This document shows positions 16,982 to 26,010 of a DNA stretch of 39,662 bases, one piece after another. A program made the position numbers and the translations under genes. Source of the stretch: Pseudomonas viridiflava (lineage in GTDB: Bacteria > Pseudomonadota > Gammaproteobacteria > Pseudomonadales > Pseudomonadaceae); the NCBI RefSeq assembly GCF_001642795.1, contig NZ_LKEH01000045.1, positions 84,663-124,324 on the forward strand, in the 5' to 3' direction. Each line of letters starts with the position of its first letter. The first letter of the stretch is position 1. The notes under the pieces were generated by a model. It made no database searches. It saw only the letters and a program-made list of their open reading frames with translations, and was not told the origin of the DNA.

Positions 16982-17076
16982 GCCCAACCACCCAGATCTG
17001 GCTCAATGGAGCAGCCTGTGCGTGAGCAGGGCGCAACGGCCCCTTTGGATTGTGTGGTCTGGCGATGGATCGACAT
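16975..17076 (-). CDS. Candidate 33-aa leader ORF overlapping the HD-GYP start
   Basis: An ATG at 17076 is preceded by AATAAGGTGAAGTC (a good AAGGTG Shine-Dalgarno). The frame encodes a peptide beginning MSIHRQTTQSKGAV and ending GGWAC. Its TGA lies within ATGCTGA, so it overlaps the HD-GYP start codon region by 7 nt. The HD-GYP ATG itself has only a GGGTGG-type site, so translational coupling is plausible. There is no homology that I recognise. Confidence 0.4.
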   Translation of the reverse strand: MSIHRQTTQSKGAVAPCSRTGCSIEPDLGGWAC

Positions 17077-17275
17077 GACTTCACCTTATTGACTGCAAGG
17101 ATCATCCTGATCTCGTAACGCCAGTATAAGCAGCAGTTCAGGAAAAGACCTTGTGTATTTAACTGACGTCAATAAGTTGCTGATTCTGTTTTTATTCTTT
17201 TAAATCAGTAGCTTGTAGCTTTAATGGGTTTTGCCTCCAGCGCTTGATAAAAACAATCAATGACCGTGACAGAGT
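17077..17275 (-). promoter_or_regulatory. AT-rich promoter region of the HD-GYP gene
   Basis: This stretch has no gene and is clearly AT-richer than its surroundings between 17150 and 17260. On the minus strand TGCTTATACT (near 17123-17132) resembles an extended -10 element, but there is no good -35 at 17 bp. Nothing else is recognised. Confidence 0.3.
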
Positions 17276-17299
17276 GGTCGGCGGCCGAGAGCGCCGACC
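17276..17299 (-). terminator. Hairpin at the 3' end of the rut operon
   Basis: GGTCGGCG and CGCCGACC form an 8-bp stem about 6 nt beyond the rutF stop codon on the minus strand. The T-rich tract lies on the rutF-proximal side (plus-strand GTTCTTTC), so termination on the minus strand is uncertain. Confidence 0.45.
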
Positions 17300-17305
17300 G
17301 TTCTT

Positions 17306-17839
17306 TCAAATCGTCGGCAGGACACCGGGCAGCGGATGATAGTGACGCCCGAAATACACCAGCGCGTCCGATTGGCTTTCATGCCGGATGTCCTGCACCT
17401 CGCAGAACAGAATGTCGTGGGTGCCGACACTCACTGACTGGCTGATTCGGCAGTCCAATGCCAGCTTGGCGCCATCGAGTAACGGTGCGCCGGTCAGACC
17501 TTCCAGCCATTGGCCGCCAGCGAAGCGCTCGGCCTGAGAATTCTTGCCGCCGAACAGGTTGGACAGCGCCTGCTGCTCGTGACCCAGCGTGTTCACGCAT
17601 AAGGTGCCATTGCCCACGAAGGCCTCGTACACCGATGCACTGCGGTTGATGCAGACCAGCAGCGTCGGTGGCTGGTCGGTCACGCTGCAGACTGCGGTCG
17701 CGGTGAATCCGGCCCTGCCGTGCGGGCCATCGGTGGTGATCACGTTGACTGCGGCAGCGAGGCTGGACATCGCATCGCGAAATTGAAGCTGGGTGACGGC
17801 AGTGGTTTCGGCTGGGTGTATTGCGGATTGAGTGTGCAT
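17306..17839 (-). CDS. rutF: RutF, NADH:flavin reductase
   Basis: A 177-aa flavin reductase-like protein that supplies reduced FMN to the RutA monooxygenase. It shows the family segments FRDAMSSLAAAVNVITTDG (residues 21-39), FTATAVCSVT and PTLLVCINRSASVY, and a C-terminal HDILFCEV...ALVYFGRHYH. AAGGA precedes the ATG. It follows rutD by 12 bp and is the last gene of the rut operon here. No rutG permease gene follows it. Confidence 0.93.
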   Translation of the reverse strand: MHTQSAIHPAETTAVTQLQFRDAMSSLAAAVNVITTDGPHGRAGFTATAVCSVTDQPPTLLVCINRSASVYEAFVGNGTLCVNTLGHEQQALSNLFGGKNSQAERFAGGQWLEGLTGAPLLDGAKLALDCRISQSVSVGTHDILFCEVQDIRHESQSDALVYFGRHYHPLPGVLPTI

Positions 17840-17851
17840 TGCAACGGTCCT

Positions 17852-18631
17852 TCAGGCCTGGGCGCTGAGAAAGTCGAGCAGGGCTCGATGAAAGGGATGT
17901 GGGTCAGTGATGTTGGAGGCGTGACCGCCGTATTCCAGAAGCACCAGTCTGGCGTTGGGGAGCGTGTCGGCCAGATGCTGTGAACGCTGCCATGGCACCA
18001 GCATGTCGTCGCGATTGGCGATCAGCAGCGTCGGTGTGCGAATGTCCGCAAGGTTCGCCTCGATGTCGAAGCTTTCCAGCGCATGAATGCGCCGCAGCAG
18101 GTTGTCGGTGTCGGGGAAGTGCGCCAGCGCGTGCGCCTCGTCGTTGGCAAGCCGCGTGGTGTTCGCCGCGATCCAGTCGGCCGGATAAAGAAACAGCGCC
18201 TGGGCCTGCACATAGGCTTCAGGCCCGCTGTTCAACAGCAGTTTCTTGCGCACCGAAAAACAGCGGGCACTGTGCGGATTCGGGCTGCTCCAGGCGTTGA
18301 TCAGCACCTGACTGTCCAGCAGTTGCGGGCGCAGCAGCGACAGCTCAAGGCCGACCAGCCCGCCCAGCGCATGACCCACGAAGTGACAACGCTGAATGTC
18401 GAGCGAGTCGAGCAGATCCAGCAGTTCGAGCGCCATGTGGCGAATGGAATAATCCGGCGGCAATACGGCGGGGCTGCGTCCAGTGCCCGCATTGTCGTAG
18501 ACCAGCACCTGATAGTCACGGGTCAGGATCGGCAGGTCGTCGGCCCAGTATCGGCTGGAGCCGCCGAGGCCCGAACTGAGCACCAGTGTCGGGGCGTCGG
18601 CTGTTTGCGAAGCGTGAAGTTCATGGAACAT
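17852..18631 (-). CDS. rutD: RutD, putative aminoacrylate hydrolase
   Basis: A 259-aa alpha/beta-hydrolase-fold protein of the pyrimidine ring-cleavage pathway, thought to speed 3-aminoacrylate breakdown to malonic semialdehyde and ammonia. The nucleophile elbow reads GHALG (86-90), with Ala where serine hydrolases have Ser. As I recall, E. coli RutD has the same substitution, so it is typical of the family. LFLYPADW and YGGHASNITDP near the C-terminus also match. GGAG precedes the ATG. It lies 41 bp after rutC. Confidence 0.92.
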   Translation of the reverse strand: MFHELHASQTADAPTLVLSSGLGGSSRYWADDLPILTRDYQVLVYDNAGTGRSPAVLPPDYSIRHMALELLDLLDSLDIQRCHFVGHALGGLVGLELSLLRPQLLDSQVLINAWSSPNPHSARCFSVRKKLLLNSGPEAYVQAQALFLYPADWIAANTTRLANDEAHALAHFPDTDNLLRRIHALESFDIEANLADIRTPTLLIANRDDMLVPWQRSQHLADTLPNARLVLLEYGGHASNITDPHPFHRALLDFLSAQA

Positions 18632-18672
18632 GCAGGCGCTCCAGGTGGGCGGCGAGCGCCCACGTTCGAGGT

Positions 18673-19056
18673 TCAGCCGATGTGGGCGATGCTGGCGATT
18701 TCAATGAGTGCTTCTGGCTTTACCAGGCCGCACTGGATGCAATAGCGCGCCGGTTTTTCACCTGCGAAGTACTCGGCATACACTTCGTTGACCTTGGCGT
18801 AATCGGCCCAGTCGCGAATCATGATCATGTTGAAGGTGACGTCATCCATCGTGCCGCCTGCGGTTTCGATCACGCTCTTGATGGTTTCCAGCACGTGACG
18901 GGTCTGGGCAGTCGCATCGCCGACATGCACCACGTTGTTGTCCTTGTCGAAAGGCAGGGTGCCCGACACGTAGAGCACGCCATCGGCCATCGAGCCCGGT
19001 ACGAATGGGGCAATCGGCTTGGTGGTGCCAGCAGGAATGATCGCTTTCTTGGTCAT
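18673..19056 (-). CDS. rutC: RutC, Rid-family aminoacrylate deaminase-like protein
   Basis: A 127-aa YjgF/YER057c/UK114 (Rid) protein beginning MTKKAIIPAGTTKPIAPF. The Rid ligand-binding Arg is visible in PARYCIQCGL, followed by the conserved Glu of LIEIASIAHI. In the Rut pathway it acts on peroxyaminoacrylate/aminoacrylate after ring opening. The start is at 19056, 10 bp after rutB. The longer frame up to 19302 is only the shadow of rutB. Confidence 0.93.
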   Translation of the reverse strand: MTKKAIIPAGTTKPIAPFVPGSMADGVLYVSGTLPFDKDNNVVHVGDATAQTRHVLETIKSVIETAGGTMDDVTFNMIMIRDWADYAKVNEVYAEYFAGEKPARYCIQCGLVKPEALIEIASIAHIG

Positions 19057-19066
19057 GCTCAGATCC

Positions 19067-19806
19067 TCACGAAGGTAGCCCGACCGGGCTGAAGGTGGTG
19101 CAGAAGTCATCGACGCTGGAGACCCAGCCGAAGAAGGTTTCGATATTGAACAGGGCGGCCTGCTGAGCGAACTCGGGGCCTGCCTGATGAGTGGCGTCGG
19201 CCAGCACCACGCCGAAATATTCCAGGTGAAAGCCGTCACGCAAGGTCGACTCGACGCAGACGTTGGTGGCGATTCCAGTGAACACCAGATTACGAATGCC
19301 ACGGCTGCGCAGCACGCTGTCGAAGCTGGAATTGAAGAAGCCGCTGTAGCGAATCTTCGGCACCACGATGTCGCCGGGTTCAGGCTTCAGTTCATCGACC
19401 AACTGATAGTCCCAGCCGCCCTTGGCCAGCAGTTGACCTTCAAGTTCGGGCCGCTTGCGCATGGTTTTCAGCGCATTCGACTTGTGCCAGTTGGGTGAGC
19501 CGGGGCCGCCTGCTTCCATGTAAGCCGGGTCCCAGCCGTTCTGGAAAAAGATCACCGGGATACCGGCCGCACGTGCGGTGGCGCAGGCCTTTTTGATGTT
19601 GGCAATGACCGGTCCCGTGCTGCTGACATCGAACCCGGCCAGGTCCAGGTAGCCGCCGAGCGAGGCGTAGGCGTTCTGCATGTCGACCACCACCAGCGCC
19701 GTCTCGCCAGCTTTCATGCGCAAGGCTTCGGGGCGGGCGGGCAGGTCGCGGGCGGGCTGCAGATCGGGCGGCAAATCCACACCGGCAATCGTCGCGGGCG
19801 CGTTCA

Positions 19807-19807
<1 letters not shown>
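19067..19807 (-). CDS. rutB: RutB, peroxyureidoacrylate/ureidoacrylate amidohydrolase
   Basis: A 246-aa isochorismatase-like hydrolase that releases carbamate from the ring-opened product of RutA. The Asp-Lys-Cys triad is visible: Asp42 in VVVDMQNAY, Lys151 in VPKIRYSG and Cys184 in ATNVCVEST. The ATG at 19807 overlaps the rutA stop by one base (TGATG). This supports the start and translational coupling with rutA. Confidence 0.94.
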
Positions 19808-20889
<1,082 letters not shown>

Positions 20890-20953
20890 ATGAGGCCTCT
20901 CTGCGATAGTCGATGCGTGCCCCAGGGACAACGGGCGGCACTTGAACCGAACT

Positions 20954-20969
20954 TGCATGGAGCGGGCCA
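20954..20969 (-). promoter_or_regulatory. Sigma-54 promoter of rutA
   Basis: The minus strand reads TGGCCCGCTCCATGCA. The -24 GG and -12 GC are spaced by exactly 10 bp, and the fit to TGGCACG-N4-TTGCA is good (2 mismatches). It lies 65 bp upstream of the rutA start and about 84 bp downstream of the centre of the NtrC-type box. Confidence 0.7.
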
Positions 20970-21021
20970 GCTTTGGTTTGTCGTTTTTATTCAAATGGTT
21001 AGGAAGTTAATTTGTTTATTT

Positions 21022-21037
21022 CGGACCACTTGGTCTG
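21022..21037. promoter_or_regulatory. RutR operator at rutA
   Basis: CGGACCACTTGGTCTG contains the perfect palindrome GACCA-CT-TGGTC, the core of the known RutR consensus TTGACCA-N2-TGGTCAA. It lies between the NtrC-type box and the sigma-54 promoter in the rutA-rutR intergenic region. Confidence 0.8.
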
Positions 21038-21043
21038 GATTAG

Positions 21044-21060
21044 AGCACTTGGTTTGTGCA
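21044..21060 (-). promoter_or_regulatory. NtrC-type enhancer box at rutA
   Basis: TGCACAAACCAAGTGCT on the minus strand fits the NtrC pattern GCAC-N7-GTGC. The same 17 bases, within a 22-nt identical block, occur at 22132-22148 upstream of the ABC transporter operon. The position suits an enhancer for the sigma-54 promoter. Confidence 0.7.
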
Positions 21061-21173
21061 GAGCGCACGCTGATGGGGCGTGCGGCGGATAAATGCGCGG
21101 CGCGGTTCGCATCCATATCGACAAAGTGTATCCGCCCGTTAAGATGCCTGCTCATTTAGGGATCACTGGTTGG

Positions 21174-21917
21174 ATGTGCGTGAACAAGAAACCTCCCGTG
21201 ACAGAGCCCGCGAGCAAACGCGTGCGCAAGGTCAAGCCCGACAAGGCAGTCAAGGCGACCCGCGAGCCCAGTGCGTCCGCGCTCAAGCGACGCCTGCGGC
21301 TCATGGAAGGCAAGCGCAGCGTGATTCTCGATGCTGCGCTGGAAATCTTCTCCCGTTACGGCGTGCATGGCAGCAGCCTGGATCAGGTGGCGAGCCTGGC
21401 GGACGTGTCCAAGACCAACCTGCTGTATTACTTCAGCAGCAAGGACGACCTGTATCTGAACGTGCTGCGCCAGTTGCTGGAAGTGTGGCTCAGCCCCTTG
21501 CTGCACTTCACGGCCGACAAGGACCCGCAGCAGGCCATCGGTGCCTATCTGAAGGCCAAGCTGGAAATGTCCCGCGATCATCCGGCCGAGTCCCGGCTGT
21601 TCTGCATGGAAGTGATGCAGGGCGCGCCGCTGATACAGGGCGAACTGCAGCATCCGTTGCGCGACACGGTGCAGACCAAGGTCGCGGTCATTCAGCACTG
21701 GATCGACAGTGGCCAGTTGGCGCCGATCAATCCGCATCACCTGATCTTCTCGTTGTGGGCGACCACCCAGCATTACGCAGACTTCCGCACGCAGGTCGAG
21801 GCGGTGACGGGTAGAACGCTGGATGACCCCGAGTTCTTCGACGAGGTTCTGGAGAGTCTGCGCAGCATGATCCTGGACGGCATCCTGCCGCGTGGTGCTT
21901 CGTCAAAAAAGCCTTGA
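21174..21917 (+). CDS. rutR: RutR, TetR/AcrR-family pyrimidine-responsive regulator
   Basis: A 247-aa TetR-type repressor. The N-terminal helix-turn-helix is ILDAALEIFSRYGVHGSSLD followed by SKTNLLYYF. The C-terminal ligand domain matches RutR in RLFCMEVMQGAP, LIFSLWATTQHYADF and QVEAVTGRTL. E. coli RutR binds uracil or thymine. A Lys/Arg-rich N-terminal extension of about 40 residues precedes the helix-turn-helix. The start is uncertain (21144, 21174 or GTG 21180); none has a strong ribosome binding site. It is divergent from rutA and lies between two operons that both carry RutR-like sites. Confidence 0.92.
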   Translation: MCVNKKPPVTEPASKRVRKVKPDKAVKATREPSASALKRRLRLMEGKRSVILDAALEIFSRYGVHGSSLDQVASLADVSKTNLLYYFSSKDDLYLNVLRQLLEVWLSPLLHFTADKDPQQAIGAYLKAKLEMSRDHPAESRLFCMEVMQGAPLIQGELQHPLRDTVQTKVAVIQHWIDSGQLAPINPHHLIFSLWATTQHYADFRTQVEAVTGRTLDDPEFFDEVLESLRSMILDGILPRGASSKKP

Positions 21918-21940
21918 GCCTCTGACGAAACGCTATCCAA

Positions 21941-22028
21941 TGTGGGAGGCGGCTTGCCGGCGATGGCATCAGTCCAGCCGCTGATGTATTGCCTGGGAAA
22001 ATGCTTCGCCGGCAAGCCGCCTCCCACA
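21941..22028. repeat. REPIN (paired inverted REP sequences)
   Basis: Two REP units face each other. Bases 21941-21963 are a perfect 23-bp inverted copy of 22006-22028 (core GGAGGCGGCTTGCCGGCG), around a 42-nt spacer. A further single REP lies at 39598. The pair is 23 bp downstream of rutR and could form a long hairpin in the rutR 3' UTR. Such doublets are typical of pseudomonads. Confidence 0.9.
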
Positions 22029-22131
22029 GTCCGGTGTTTGCTGTGCGACAGCGTTATGTCGAGGCTGTGGTAAGAACTTCCACATTGGTCTGCTGCTGTA
22101 CGCACCCCGGCTGAGCAGCAACCGGTCACTC

Positions 22132-22148
22132 TGCACAAACCAAGTGCT
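22132..22148 (+). promoter_or_regulatory. NtrC-type enhancer box at the ABC transporter operon
   Basis: TGCACAAACCAAGTGCT (GCAC-N7-GTGC) is identical to the box upstream of rutA but in the opposite orientation. Its centre is 85 bp upstream of the -24 GG of the transporter promoter. Confidence 0.7.
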
Positions 22149-22154
22149 CTGAAT

Positions 22155-22170
22155 CGGACCATCTGATCCG
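22155..22170. promoter_or_regulatory. RutR-like operator at the ABC transporter operon
   Basis: CGGACCATCTGATCCG matches the RutR core GACCA-N2-TGGTC with one mismatch (TGATC). Its centre is 22.5 bp from that of the NtrC-type box, exactly as at rutA. Confidence 0.6.
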
Positions 22171-22223
22171 TTTTGATCATGTTGTTTTCTACAGTCCATT
22201 GTTTCATAACGTCTTTTCTGCAG

Positions 22224-22239
22224 TGGCATGGATGCTGCT
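22224..22239 (+). promoter_or_regulatory. Sigma-54 promoter of the ABC transporter operon
   Basis: TGGCATGGATGCTGCT has GG and GC spaced by 10 bp and fits TGGCACG-N4-TTGCW with two mismatches. It lies about 60 bp upstream of the first transporter gene. Confidence 0.7.
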
Positions 22240-22299
22240 ATGGCCTGCTGGGTCGGCCCCGCGCTGTTCTTGCAGGCCATTACCCTCAGGAAAACGTCT

Positions 22300-23391
22300 A
22301 TGTACAAGAAACTGTTGCCCGGGACTTTGTGTGCGGCTGTTGCGTTCGGGATGGGCAGCCTTGCCCAGGCGGAAGGGCTGACCCTCAAAGGCCCGGCGAA
22401 AATCGCTATGGTGTACATCAGTCCGCGCAACGACGGCGGCTGGACCCAGGCATTCGACGAGGCGCGGCAAAAACTGGAAAAGGATCTGGACACTAAAATC
22501 CAGTACGTCGAAAGCGTTCCTGAAAACGCGGCTGCCATCACACCGGTGGTCGATCGCCTGATCGCACGTGGCGCGAACATCATCGTCGGTACGGCTTTCG
22601 GTTACTCCGACACCTTCCTGACACTGGCCAAAAAATACCCTGAAGTGGCGTTCCTGAACGGCTCGGGCACCACCAACGCGCCCAACCTGGAGTCGTTCTA
22701 CGGTCGCACCTATGAAAGCCAGTACCTGTGCGGCATGGCAGCAGGCGCCGCGTCGAAAACCGGCAAGCTGGGCTTCGTGGCCGCCAACCCGTTCGGGCAG
22801 GTCAACTGGACCATCAATGCCTACGAGCTGGGTGCGAAGCAGATCAATCCGAAGGCCACGGTCACGGTTGTCTACACGGGTGCCTGGAACGACCCGGTCA
22901 AGGAACGTGCGGCAACCATGGCGCTGATCGACAACGGGGTCGATGTGGTCGGTCAGCACGTCGACAGCCCCACACCGCAGATCGTCGCCCAGGAGCGCGG
23001 TATTCACGGCACCGGTCATCACCGTGACCTCAGCGAGTTCGCGCCCAAGGCCACCGTCTGTTCGTCGGTCTGGGTCTGGGACCGTTTCCTGGGGCCTGAA
23101 CTCAAGAAAGTCATCGCAGGCAACTGGACGCCCGCAGCCAATGGCGCGCTGCTGTCGATGGAGCAGGGCGGTACTGACATCAGCCTGACCAAGGACCCTA
23201 TTATTTCTGCGGACAACCGGCAGAAGATCGAAGCCGAGCGCGCCGAATTGCTGGCTGGCCGAAAAATCATCTACAGCGGCCCGATGGCGGATCGCGACGG
23301 CAAGGAGCGCATCGCTGCCGGGCAGCATTTGTCTGACCCCGACTTGTGGAAAATGGACTGGTTTATCGAAGGCGTGATGACTCAGCAATGA
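22300..23391 (+). CDS. BMP-family ABC transporter substrate-binding protein
   Basis: A 363-aa periplasmic binding protein of the basic membrane protein (BMP/PnrA-like) family, which binds nucleosides and related bases. A signal peptide (MYKKLLPGTLCAAVAFGMG, cleavage near SLAQA) has no lipobox. The mature part starts KIAMVYISPRNDGGWTQAF and includes GTAFGYSDT and NPFGQVNWTINAY. AGGAAAA precedes the start at 22300. Shared control with rut suggests a pyrimidine ligand. Purines are an alternative, because BMP transporters near purine genes are common. Confidence 0.9.
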   Translation: MYKKLLPGTLCAAVAFGMGSLAQAEGLTLKGPAKIAMVYISPRNDGGWTQAFDEARQKLEKDLDTKIQYVESVPENAAAITPVVDRLIARGANIIVGTAFGYSDTFLTLAKKYPEVAFLNGSGTTNAPNLESFYGRTYESQYLCGMAAGAASKTGKLGFVAANPFGQVNWTINAYELGAKQINPKATVTVVYTGAWNDPVKERAATMALIDNGVDVVGQHVDSPTPQIVAQERGIHGTGHHRDLSEFAPKATVCSSVWVWDRFLGPELKKVIAGNWTPAANGALLSMEQGGTDISLTKDPIISADNRQKIEAERAELLAGRKIIYSGPMADRDGKERIAAGQHLSDPDLWKMDWFIEGVMTQQ

Positions 23392-24902
23392 GTCAGGTCA
23401 ACGCGCTTCAACTCACCGGGATCAGCAAGTCGTTCGACGGCTTCAAGGCGCTGATCGATGCCGACTTCACCGCTCACTGGGGCGAGGTCCATGCGCTACT
23501 GGGAGAGAACGGTGCGGGCAAATCGTCGCTGATGAACATCGCCGCCGGTCTGTATGCACCGGAAACCGGTTCGCTGTTCATTGACGACAATCCGGTCCAG
23601 TTGCAAGGCCCCAAGGATGCCAGTCGCTACCGGATCGGCATGGTGCATCAGCATTTCAAGCTGGTGAAGCCGTTCACGGTGGCGCAAAACATTCTGTTGG
23701 GGCTGCGTGAGCAGCCGGGCGAGGGCAGTTATCGCAAGCGTCTGCGGGCGCTTGAGCAGGAGATTGCCGCCAAGGCCGAGGAGTTGTGCTTTGTGCTTGA
23801 CCCGACTCGCAGCGTCGACAGCCTGTCGGTGGCCGAACAGCAGCGTGTGGAGATTCTCAAGGTGCTGCTGGCCGGTGCGCGGATTCTGATTCTTGACGAA
23901 CCCACAGCCGTGCTCACCGATCAGGAGGCCGAGCGTCTGTTGATGACCGTGCAGACCTTTGCCCGACAGGGCGCAGCAGTAATTCTGGTGACGCACAAGA
24001 TGGCCGACGTGAAGCGCTACGCCGACCGGGTGACCGTGATGCGCGGCGGCAGAACGATCCAGACCCTCGACCCGCAAAGCGTCAGCGTTCAGCAACTGGT
24101 GCAACTGACCGTGGGCGATTCTGCGCCGGTCAGCGAGCGCAGTCCTGTCGCGGCGGGAGAAGTCCGTTTGCAGGTTCGGGATTTGCGCAGTGTTTCAGGC
24201 AACACGGCCCTGAATGGTGTGAACATGACCCTGCGTGCCGGGCAGATCTACGGCATCGCAGGCGTCGGCGGCAACGGTCAGGCGGAACTGGCCAACGCGC
24301 TGATGGGGCTGCCACAGCCCACCGAAGGCGAGATTCATCTGGCGCAGTTCGGTGATCTGCGCACCGCATCGACCGAGCAACGGCGTCAACTGCGTATTGC
24401 TTCGATCCCGGCAGATCGCTACGGCGCGGCGCTGGCCGGTTCGCTGTCGGTGGCTGAAAACTTTGGCGTGGGCAATATCCATGGCGGCCAGTACGGCTCG
24501 TTCTGGCGCATGCGCTACTCGCGTCTGAAGCAGGACGCGCAAAAGGCCGTGGTGGATTTCGATGTGCAGGGCGTGCGTTCGCTCGATCAGAAGGCCGCGC
24601 TGTTGTCGGGTGGCAACGCACAAAAGCTGGTGATCGCTCGAGAGTTCAGCCGCGACCCACAACTGGTGCTGGTCCACAGCCCGAGCCGGGGCCTGGATGT
24701 TCGCGCCACACAGGCTGTGCACGACCGGCTTCGGGCGGCGCGTGATGCAGGCGCAGCGGTGCTGGTGATCAGTGAAGACCTGGACGAGGTTCTGACCCTG
24801 TCTGACCGGATCGGCGTGATGAACGGCGGGCGCATCGTCGCCGAGTTCGATCATCCCGCTGACCGTCAGGCCATAGGCAAAGCGATGGTGAGTCATGACT
24901 GA
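23388..24902 (+). CDS. Nucleoside/nucleobase ABC transporter ATP-binding protein
   Basis: A 504-aa protein with two fused ABC domains, like NupO/YufO and sugar transporters of the same class. The first domain has Walker A GENGAGKSS, signature LSVAEQQRVEIL and Walker B ILILDEPTAVL. The second has a degenerate Walker A GVGGNGQAE, signature LSGGNAQKLVIAREF and a degenerate Walker B. Its ATG overlaps the stop of the binding-protein gene (ATGA). Confidence 0.93.
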   Translation: MSQVNALQLTGISKSFDGFKALIDADFTAHWGEVHALLGENGAGKSSLMNIAAGLYAPETGSLFIDDNPVQLQGPKDASRYRIGMVHQHFKLVKPFTVAQNILLGLREQPGEGSYRKRLRALEQEIAAKAEELCFVLDPTRSVDSLSVAEQQRVEILKVLLAGARILILDEPTAVLTDQEAERLLMTVQTFARQGAAVILVTHKMADVKRYADRVTVMRGGRTIQTLDPQSVSVQQLVQLTVGDSAPVSERSPVAAGEVRLQVRDLRSVSGNTALNGVNMTLRAGQIYGIAGVGGNGQAELANALMGLPQPTEGEIHLAQFGDLRTASTEQRRQLRIASIPADRYGAALAGSLSVAENFGVGNIHGGQYGSFWRMRYSRLKQDAQKAVVDFDVQGVRSLDQKAALLSGGNAQKLVIAREFSRDPQLVLVHSPSRGLDVRATQAVHDRLRAARDAGAAVLVISEDLDEVLTLSDRIGVMNGGRIVAEFDHPADRQAIGKAMVSHD

Positions 24903-26010
24903 ATCGACTGTTTTGCACGCAGGCAGTGCGCCGCGAAGCCCATTGCTGTCGCGACGCTACACATTGGAAATACGCCAGCAAACAGGCTGGCCGCTGCAAG
25001 CGCTGATCATTGCGCTGGCGTTGCTGGTCGGCCTGGCTATCTGCACCGCCATACTGATCATGGCGGGCGTTCCTGCGGATGAGTTGCTCAATGAGTTCGT
25101 CATGCAGACCGTATTCGATGCACAGAACTTCAAGGCCGTGCTGTTTCAGGCCTCGCCCATGATCATGGTCGGTCTGGCAGGCTGCATGGCCTTCCGGGCA
25201 AGGTTCTGGAACCTGGGGCTGGAAGGGCAGATGATCTGGGGCGCCATCGGTGCCACGGCCATTTCGCTGTTTGACGTGGGGCCGGACATGTTGCGGCTGC
25301 CGTTGATGATGGCGGCTGCCATCGTCTGCGCGATGCTCTGGAGCCTGGGGCCGATCCTGTTGAAGCTGAAGTGGCAGGTCAATGAAATCATTTCGACCCT
25401 GATGCTCAATTACATCGCCGCCAACTTTCTGCTGCATCTGGTCTACGGCAGTTGGAAAGACCCACGGGACAACTTTCCGTACTCGCCTGCATTGCGCAGT
25501 TTCGAACGTCTGCCTGACCTGTTTGCCGGGTACAACGCGGCGATTGTTCTGGCGCTGCTGGTCATGCTGCTGACGTTGTGGTTCATCGGTATTTCCCGGG
25601 CCGGTCTGTACCTGCGCTTTGTCGATGCCAGCCCGAAAGTGGCCGGTGCCGTTGGCGTGCCGGTGCGCAAAATGATCATGGGCACGGTGCTGCTGTCGGG
25701 CGCCCTGGCGGGGCTTGCGGGGTTTGTCGTGACCTCGGGGCAGGAGGGTCGTTTGACCCAGTCGTTCTATCAGGGTTATGGCTTTTCCGGGATCCTCATC
25801 GCGTTTCTGGCGCGCAACAATCCGGTGGCGGCAACGATTGTGGCGCTGCTGATTGCCATGCTGTTCGTGGCGGGGCGCAACCTGCAGGTGTTCTACCAGA
25901 TCCCGTTTTCGATGGTGCAACTGATCCAGGCGATTCTGGTGATCTGCGTGGCCTCGTCCGACTTCTTCATTCGTCATCGCCTGCGACGTATTCAGGCAGG
26001 AGCACGCTGA
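24895..26010 (+). CDS. ABC transporter permease 1 (YufP/NupP-like)
   Basis: A 371-aa BPD_transp_2-type inner-membrane permease with about eight to ten hydrophobic segments. The family motif region is GLEGQMIWGAIGA, and the coupling-loop region is SPKVAGAVGVPVRKMIMGTV. It overlaps the ATPase gene by 8 bp and pairs with the second permease downstream. Confidence 0.92.
   Translation: MTESTVLHAGSAPRSPLLSRRYTLEIRQQTGWPLQALIIALALLVGLAICTAILIMAGVPADELLNEFVMQTVFDAQNFKAVLFQASPMIMVGLAGCMAFRARFWNLGLEGQMIWGAIGATAISLFDVGPDMLRLPLMMAAAIVCAMLWSLGPILLKLKWQVNEIISTLMLNYIAANFLLHLVYGSWKDPRDNFPYSPALRSFERLPDLFAGYNAAIVLALLVMLLTLWFIGISRAGLYLRFVDASPKVAGAVGVPVRKMIMGTVLLSGALAGLAGFVVTSGQEGRLTQSFYQGYGFSGILIAFLARNNPVAATIVALLIAMLFVAGRNLQVFYQIPFSMVQLIQAILVICVASSDFFIRHRLRRIQAGAR

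Noticed and set aside
18364..18378. Inactive RutD because the nucleophile Ser is Ala (GHALG)
   Set aside because: As I recall, E. coli RutD has the same Ala, so this is typical of the family and not a loss of function.
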